A DNA stretch of 64,000 nucleotides, taken from Burhinus oedicnemus. Its lineage: Eukaryota > Chordata > Aves > Charadriiformes > Burhinidae. The stretch is from assembly GCA_008921705.1 (NCBI GenBank), contig VFFE01007100.1, positions 2,228,190 through 2,292,189 of the forward strand, written 5' to 3'. Each line of letters opens with the position of its first letter. The first letter of the stretch is position 1. This document shows positions 57,468-64,000 of the stretch, one piece after another. The notes beneath the pieces were generated by a model that was not told where the DNA came from, did not search any database, and worked only from the letters and a program-made list of their open reading frames with translations. Made by a program: the position numbers and the translations under genes.

Positions 57468-57600
57468 CACTTGCACAAATTTGCAGATGACCCCAAGTTC
57501 GGATGGGGCTGCTAGTACTTGTGGAAAGAGGATTAGAGTCTGATACTGGCCTGATAAAATAGGAAAAGATCTAAAGTAACTGCAAGGCAAGTCAATAAGG
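57468..57600 (+). mobile_element. CR1-like LINE reverse-transcriptase fragment
   Basis: Bases 57480-57491 translate to FADD in the context KFADDPKFGWG, the catalytic FADDTKLGG block of CR1-type reverse transcriptases. The flanks decay quickly. It directly precedes copy 2 of the diverged duplicate. Confidence 0.6.
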
Positions 57601-57656
57601 AGACAGATAACTCTTCTAATGGTATTGCTTTAAGTGAAGAAATCCAAATCGTGAAA

Positions 57657-57964
57657 TGACTGTCACAGAAAAGTCAATGTCTTGATAAATGAATACGAAA
57701 ATTGGTCACTAAAATAATAATACAAACTTCTTCTATTGGTTCCGAAATAAGGAAGTTAGTGAGTATTTTGAGAGAACACAGCTGTCTCAATTCCAAGTTT
57801 TGAACAAACGAAATATTTTCTTAAGTTTTAGAATGGTTGCTTGTAAATTAAACTGTCCAAATTTTCTTCAATTTAATTGCTTCCCAGTGATTTCATTAGT
57901 TCTAGCTATATCAGTTAATTGCTTCAATTTAATGTGTAAAATTATTCCCAGCAAATGGCTCTCC
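57657..57964 (+). repeat. Diverged duplicate segment, copy 2
   Basis: The partner of 55066-55387. Both share TGACTGTCA, the GGTTCC block, AATTCCAAGTTTTGA against AACTCCAAGTTGTGA, and TTAATTGCTTCCCAGTGATT followed by TCATTAGTTCTAGCT. A TCAGTTAATTG and a GGCTCTC block close both copies. This copy is A/T-rich where copy 1 is GC-rich. Confidence 0.75.
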
Positions 57965-58519
57965 TTAGATGTCAGAGCGCTATCGCTTATCACCAGCAGA
58001 GGGCAGGAAACGATCAATTTGTGTTGACAGAAGTTACCAAAGCGCTGATCTATCGGTACAGACCTCTATCTATTTCGCAGGTGACCTATTTCACTGGAAT
58101 AACAATAGAAATTAGAGGCTATTTTATATTTCAGCACAATAATGGCATAACCCTAAGCCCAGTGTAATAGCATGTAGATCAGTGTACACCTTCCAGTGAC
58201 AAAAGAAGCTCCCACAGACCTTCCAGCCAGCTCCTGGGCTTAAAAAGTTCCAGTTGAGAAACTGAGTAAGATGGATGGGTAACTAAACTGTAATTAAGTC
58301 TACTGTTGTCTAGAAGGGTGAAGGAAGCACCGACTGCTTTCTGCTCAACACCAGAAGCTGAGTCCAGCCCAGTCAGATTCTCACCAGTGTATTTCAGCTC
58401 TGGGAGCAGCGGGGCAGCTCTTTCAACTAACAGGGAGGGGAAAAAAGGGGAGAAGGGAGTCCCGTATCAAGATGTGTTATTTTGGAAAAACTGCTCAGAC
58501 AACACAGGCTCAGGATTCT

Positions 58520-59993
58520 AAATACACTCTTGAACTTTTATTCCTCCCAGCAGGTAAGCAGTTGATTTAAAAACCTTAGTAGCAAAACCAGACCAAAAAT
58601 ATAAGTCTCACACTTTCAGAAACAAACACGTGCACTTGCATGTCAGATTTATATGCAGAACTAAAATTCACATTTCAGCAGTGAATATGCAAATGCCTAA
58701 TGAGGAGTTTGGGTTGGCAGTGCGAGCAAACTGCTGCATGGGTAACCACAGCAAATGTCCAAAAACTGTGCGTGGCTGTTTAGGTGTCTGCAGTTTTTAC
58801 ATGGACTAGGCCACATAAAAAAAGTGGAATGATACTGCTGATTTTGAAACAGTGTAAGCACAAGAGAAAAAATGTATTAACAAACAGGACAGCTTAATGA
58901 AATCTGTTTGGCACTTCCCAACTGAGGCTGCTTCACCAGTGTGCACTATTAACCTTCTGTACCTGGGTTAGATTTTGTACACTCTTCTTCCTCATGTACA
59001 CATTTAGTTCAGCAAGTGAATGATATGGAAAATGCTGCTTTTGCTTCCACTAGAACTTAAAAATTCCACTAGTGAATTCTGGAGTGTTAGGGACACTTCA
59101 TGAATTAGGCAAAACAAAAGCTGCTGTTTTCTAAGATCTGAAGCCAAAGTGCCAGCAAGGAGCAACTGCCAATTACAGAAACCCAACTGCAACTGGCTTT
59201 AGCCAAAGAAAAATACACATTAAAACTAGAATTTCAAATGCAGTTCTGTACTGTGTCATACAATCCCCTAGTCCCCCAAACCATGCTATAATCAGTACTG
59301 TGGATTAGATAGCTCAGTATTAAAAAAAAATAAAAAAATCCCATAAAACAGAAATAAAGATTTTCTTAAATGACAAAACCACTGGTTTTCAGAGGTGCTT
59401 CCTTGTATGTGCAACATCTGCTTTTTGTCAAGGTATGCATCTTCTCTGGATTCATGATGTGCAAATCCCATAAATTACAGATTTATTCTAGTCAGATTCC
59501 CTCACTAGTGCTGAAACAAATTCACAGTATAAACTGTCAAGACTCTCCATGCTGTGAATGAATATATAGATATAAAGAAAATGTAAAGTGCAATTCGTTC
59601 TGTTTTGCAGAGTCATACAATGGCTCTGTACTACAGCATATGTTTACAGCAGATTTCATAATAATAAGATGACCCCCCCACTAAACAATGTCATCATTTC
59701 ACGGCAGATGTTTCTGCTTTTCAATAGGCTGCATGAAATTTGCTATGCTGTAAAATCTGAACAAAAGGTTCTTCATCCAGTCCAGTGTCTGATGCTTACG
59801 GGTTTCCATCACTGACTAGTAATATCAAGCACAGTAGATCTGCGGTTCTATACCTAAACATGTAGCACAAGAGATGCCTGAAATCAGAAAGTTCATTCTT
59901 AGCTTTCCAGCTTCTGTGCAGTCAGACTCTTGATACTTAAATCCTCTTTCTAATGCTCTAATGATAAACTCATTGCACTCCTGCCCCCGTCTA
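58520..59993 (-). other. SLC9A8: Presumed SLC9A8 3' UTR
   Basis: A/T-rich sequence downstream of the TAG stop with at least one AATAAA (minus strand 58537-58542). The boundaries are inferred; no other gene is seen in it. Confidence 0.5.
58537..58542 (-). terminator. SLC9A8: Candidate SLC9A8 poly(A) signal
   Basis: TTTATT on the plus strand reads AATAAA on the minus strand, about 1.45 kb past the SLC9A8 stop. It is plausible but unproven as the end of the transcript. Confidence 0.4.
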
Positions 59994-60101
59994 CTATAGC
60001 AGCTCTTGCTCATCATCTTCAGATCCTGAGGGTCCTTGTCGTACCTCTTCATACCATTTGTTTGTGAGGGTTTTCATCTGTATGCGCCCGTGATGCAAGT
60101 C
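59994..60101 (-). CDS. SLC9A8: SLC9A8 terminal coding exon
   Basis: This exon has 35 codons plus a TAG stop: DLHHGRIQMKTLTNKWYEEV, RQGPSGSEDDEQELL. The acceptor is CTTAG|GACTTG. The open frame that overlaps it on this strand from 60052 is in another frame. Confidence 0.95.
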   Translation of the reverse strand, partial: DLHHGRIQMKTLTNKWYEEVRQGPSGSEDDEQELL

Positions 60102-63100
60102 CTAAGGCAAAAGCAAACCAGAACAGTTTGTTACTTAGCTACAACACTACTTGCGCATTAGAGCAAAAGAGAAAGACTAGTTCAACATATTCCTTAGGAA
60201 ATAATCTGCTCCTGGTCTCTAAGCATGCAAAGCAATTCTGTTTCCTAGGAGAAAATATTTATGAAGTGTTCAATCAGTAATTATTTCCACGGATGAGACT
60301 TTTGATGACAGGTATTTTTACCTGTGTTTTCTAGACAGTCCTGCTCTGTGGGTTTCAACAATCCTAATGCTGTCTGGATGGCCTGGCTTTGAATCTCACT
60401 CCTCTCTACATGTTCCCAGGGGACAGTGGGAAGCTTGTGGCCTGTTTTGGTGATTCACATGCTTATTTTTCTAGCCTCTGGTTGCAATCTGGATGGCAGC
60501 CTGTGCTTTTGGCTACCAGCTATGGGTCAGATGCTTACTCTGGTTTCTTGATTCCTTTTTGGTTTTGCAAAAAATGTCTTCAGCTTTTGTGGGAAAGTGC
60601 TGAAAGCATTCTTTTGAAAAGAAAGGTACAAAACAAGAGGGAAAAGTAGTACGTTTCTGCAGGCTAGGAAGATGGAATGTGCACACTTTACACAAAATCA
60701 TCAACTCCACAGCAAAAACGCTTAATTCTATGGCAAACTGGAAAAACAGCCAAGGAGTCTCAGGTTTCTTGAGGTATGGAGTGAAAATGGCATAGTATTT
60801 ACGCCTCTTGGAGCTGCTCAGTGTTAAGTTGCATGTTCAGTCAGGGGTCATTTTGCACTTACAGCTTCAAAGTCTTGGTCTCCCAGTAAAGAAGGCTTAA
60901 AAGTGAAGGCTGCGATTCTGGTGCATATTTCCAAGATAAAAACTGCACTCTGCAGAAAAATCACAACTCCAGAATTCACAGGAGCATGTACAGTAAAAAG
61001 CAGCAACCTTGTGTGATAGCACTTTAAAAACTCTGCATGAGTGGCACCAGCTTTTTCTAGCAACAGTAGTTAAATAGTGACTCCTGATACTTTTCATGGT
61101 ACTCTACAAGATGAAAGGCGAGTTCAATAAATCCATACACCTTTTAAAGTTTAATTGTGGTAGCCCTGAGAGAAGTTCATTTAATCCAACCTGCAATTTT
61201 ACAGTGCAGCTTTTCATTACAGCTGCTCTACATATGCACAAGTGATATATTAGATGGCTCAGTGTTCCTAATGTAGAAGTTGTATGGCTACACTATGAGC
61301 CTTGAATGGTGGTACAGAGTGAAATGACAACCAACTGTTGTGGCCCCCAGACTAGGACACCAAACCTACTACAGTTTCTTTCCTTCAAGAAAACAAGAAA
61401 GACTTACTTCTTGTGTGAGTCTTCTGGTGAAGAAAGGATTCAAATACTTGGCATCAAACCACATAAACCCTTTGAGGTCCTGGCGTTTTATGTATTGGGC
61501 TTCATATTCCTCCTCTGTGAGCTCTGATAAATGTTCCGATTCTATGGTATTTCCCTAGAAAGATGACAAATATTGGAATAAGCTGAGAAATGTGGCAGTC
61601 GTTCCTCCAGCTTGCTTCAGCCCCCTGCTCTGTGCTTTCCCTTCTCACAACCAATTCCCATGCTGGAACAATACAGAAATTATCACCCCAGCCTACCAGG
61701 GCTTATTGCTGTATGAATCTGCCCAGCTGTTGATTCCCAGAGCCACTTAGCTTCCCTTTTCATGCTGCAGGTAAAAGACCTCAAATGTTCCATATTTTGT
61801 ATTGTTACTGTTGCTGAGAAGAGATTTCTAGTGTGCAGGCTTTCTCTTGTGAGCTGGACAATGATTTTTATCCAGCAAGCAACACCACTGTCATTGTCTC
61901 ACTGAAAACAAGCCCTGTATCAGAATACATCCTACCCCTGTGCTCTTCCTATACGTGCCTCCCTATGTGGGCAGAGTAAGATAATTCTGAAGACTGCAAG
62001 CTTTTTGAAACCTCACACCAAGACGAGCTGTTCTTCAGATCCTACAGAACAACACCCTGCATGTCTTGTTCTATGGTTTGGGGAAAAACAGGCAAAAAAT
62101 CTGGGATACTTTATGTCTTCCAGCCTTTTGCAGGTGAGGTTTCAGACTGGCTGTTAGTTTTCTTTGGTACCCTTGCTTAGCCAGAAATTGCTTTAAAATA
62201 AAACCCAGTCAGAGGTGTGCTGCTGCTACCACGCTCTCATGGCCTTTGCTTTGACTTTTTCAAAATAATTCCCATCTGCCTTTTATGATTAATTCATGAC
62301 TCACACTGTAACTAGCTACTTTCCCTCTGTACATGACTCAATCCTGTATCATCTGCTTTATGCTTTTGCAGGGGTTACTTTAATTTGTATGGATCAATTT
62401 ATAATTAGATTGAGTTAAGAGACTATTCCTCCTCCCTTTGTCCAAATAGTTATTTTGTGTAAACATGGACCAAGGTCTGTCTTTGGGATATTTTAAAATT
62501 GTTGCTTGACTTTTTCCTACTACCTTGCCTTTTTCCATTGCTTTCATTTTACTTTTTAGTAAAAAATAATGTACTAGTCTTGCAAAATGTAAAAATTAAA
62601 AAAAAAATAATAAAATCAGTGATCCTCTGAATAAAAAACCCTAACAAACCATCTTCTCTGTCTTGCTAAGATTAATGTCCTTCTTGTTCCTCTTGCGTGC
62701 TTTGGAGTCCTCAATGTCAATCAGTCTGATAAGGGGCATGGTTCCTCCTCCCAGCAGCAAAATTGTGAACAGTACTATGATGATTGTTGTTGTCCCAATG
62801 AGCTGCCGCTTCTCTATTGGTTCCAAGCCCAAGTGGAGGCTGAGGGCGTAGGGAATTGCACCACGTAAACCTTAACAGAGGGAATGGTAAATCAATGAAG
62901 AGTCAATTAACAGCTAGGCCTCAGCACCCTGATAAATCAAGAGGAATTCTCTATCTTTAAAAGATTTTTACAATCCTATACCATATCCATTTATCTATCA
63001 TTTGGTTACCACCCTAAAATGAATCTGAGCTCTTCAGATACTGTCATTCAAACAGTGAAGTTGCTAGACTTAGAAAGAAAAGCAGATTCTTTGCAGAAAA

Positions 63101-63414
63101 GCTTTAGCGGGGATCACCTCTGTATAGTCCTCTAGCACAAAGAGGTAAGAGAACAAATCTATTCCACTTGGGTATGAGAACAGTGCAAATGGTCAGTTGA
63201 GTTTTGTTCCACAGATGAAAACCAGTTCCTCCCAGAATAGCCCACACAATGAAAGAGATAAAACACTTTTTCATGTTCTCTGTACTTTGAGCTTTAACTT
63301 ACCACTAAACCACATGATAAACATCATTTTGGGGGTGATTTTATGATCTCGGAAAAAGTTGAGTAGGTAGGAAAGCGGGAAAATATTCACTGCTCTACCA
63401 AACAGAACAAGAAC
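59994..63414 (-). CDS. SLC9A8: SLC9A8 (NHE8), Na+/H+ exchanger, C-terminal four exons
   Basis: NHE8 exchanges Na+ (or K+) for H+ in Golgi, endosomal and apical membranes. Exons 63303-63414, 62650-62870, 61408-61554 and 59994-60101 join in phase on the minus strand and give the last 195 residues plus stop. They hold the late membrane helices: VLVLFGRAVNIFPLSYLLNF, MMFIMWFSGLRGAIPYAL (the conserved exchanger GLRGAI block) and QLIGTTTIIIVLFTILLLGG. The cytosolic tail follows: DIEDSKARKRNKKDINLSKT, HLSELTEEEYEAQYIKRQD, then LHHGRIQMKTLTNKWYEEVR and an acidic end EDDEQELL. The match to human NHE8, as I remember it, is near complete. The 5' exons lie beyond the right edge. The convergent position next to the opsin and SPATA2 fits the human order, where SLC9A8 and SPATA2 also converge. 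Confidence 0.96.
61408..61554 (-). CDS. SLC9A8: SLC9A8 exon, second from last
   Basis: This 147-nt exon (49 codons) reads GNTIESEHLSELTEEEYEAQ, then DLKGFMWFDAKYLNPFFTRR and ends LTQE. The acceptor is TTTCTAG|GGAAAT and the donor CAAGAA|GTAAGT. Confidence 0.95.
62650..62870 (-). CDS. SLC9A8: SLC9A8 exon, third from last
   Basis: This 221-nt exon completes the Gly and reads LRGAIPYALSLHLGLEPIEK, then the last hydrophobic helix and the basic juxtamembrane KARKRNKKDINLSKTEKM. The acceptor is TGTTAAG|GTTTAC and the donor AAGATG|GTTTGT. Confidence 0.95.
63303..63414 (-). CDS. SLC9A8: SLC9A8 exon, fourth from last
   Basis: This 112-nt exon reads VLVLFGRAVNIFPLSYLLNF then FRDHKITPKMMFIMWFS and one base of Gly. 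The acceptor is TTTTTCAG|GTTCTT and the donor TTTAGTG|GTAAG. Confidence 0.94.
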
Positions 63415-64000
63415 CTGAAAAATAGAAATAAAAGCAAAAGGCCATTTGATGTGTTACATTCACACAGGACCCAGTTGCATTTGGTTTGTGCAGGGTAAGG
63501 TGAATATGCTCTTTTCATTCACGGGTCTTGCAAGTAGGTGTGCTGCTAAATTAACATAACAAAGTCTCTCACCATAGGTCAATGTGGAATTTAACTTTTG
63601 AAACATTTTGTCTGCTTAACCGAAACTAAACCAGACTTGTCACTGACAGAGACCAGACACTACTTTACTTATAATAAATAAATGAAACCCAAGAGGCATT
63701 CCAGGGAGACCAAGAATTACTTTGGGTAAAAGTTCTCCTCAGTTCATTCAGTTCAGCTCCTTTAATCATTCCCTTGGCACAGCAGCTAAGAGGCAATAAA
63801 ATATTTGTATTGTCTCCCCATAGATCGGTTCCTCGGAGAAAAAGGCCAGAAGCCAAACAAATAGCATGTAATCTGGTTCCTCAACGCTTCCCTGGGTATG
63901 GTTATAAAGTATACCACACATTGAAGCAACATTTTGAGAGGAGGGGGGAAAAAAAACGTACTATTCGTTTAATGGCAGACAATTAACAAACACAGTGAAA
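63415..64000 (-). other. SLC9A8: SLC9A8 intron to the window edge
   Basis: I searched for the preceding exon (the helix with ETCVFAFLGLS in human) on the minus strand and did not see it. The gene therefore continues outside the window. Confidence 0.8.

Noticed and set aside
1..64000. CRISPR arrays, operons, prophage or other prokaryotic systems
   Set aside because: The window is vertebrate nuclear DNA. The only regular repeat is the minisatellite at 33.8 kb, which lacks unique spacers.

Overview
The window looks like bird nuclear DNA. It has spliced vertebrate genes with GT/AG introns, two 5'-truncated CR1 LINE copies with the typical avian CR1 3' tail, a solo LTR of a type familiar from neoavian genomes, and old MIR-like SINE scraps. 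Gene order is RNF114 (-), SPATA2 (+), an opsin (+), SLC9A8 (-). This matches the RNF114-SPATA2-SLC9A8 block of human chromosome 20, apart from the extra opsin gene. I cannot name the species.

Layout. 1-950: RNF114 intron carrying the solo LTR. 950-2929: first three coding exons of RNF114 on the minus strand; the rest lies beyond the left edge. 2480-3850: a CpG island between the divergent genes RNF114 and SPATA2, with NRF1, CRE and ETS-like sites. 3567-12570: SPATA2 on the plus strand, with a 5' UTR intron, two coding exons (523 aa) and a long 3' UTR. 12.6-33.8 kb: gene-poor DNA with LINE and MIR remnants and one unexplained candidate 3'-terminal exon at 18.3 kb. 33.81-34.28 kb: a GC-rich minisatellite of 28 units running into a CpG island with an orphan splice donor. 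41.2-41.7 kb: CR1 copy. 43.2-49.5 kb: a complete five-exon opsin gene (420 aa) of the OPN5 family, best matched to OPN5L1. 52.3-52.6 kb: a second CR1 flanked by 50-bp direct repeats. 55-58 kb: two diverged copies of a ~310-bp segment. 58.5-64 kb: the last four coding exons and 3' UTR of SLC9A8 on the minus strand; its 5' part lies beyond the right edge.

How the genes relate. RNF114 is a ubiquitin E3 ligase. SPATA2 is the adaptor between the deubiquitinase CYLD and the LUBAC ligase. The two probably share a bidirectional promoter. SLC9A8 is an endomembrane Na+/H+ exchanger. The opsin is the unusual resident: an intact reading frame with the retinal-binding lysine and a Cys-Cys pair typical of the self-regenerating OPN5L1 class, but with the D/ERY motif replaced by Val-Cys-Cys. 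All exon boundaries were read by eye from splice signals, codon phase and remembered family sequences; no alignment was run.
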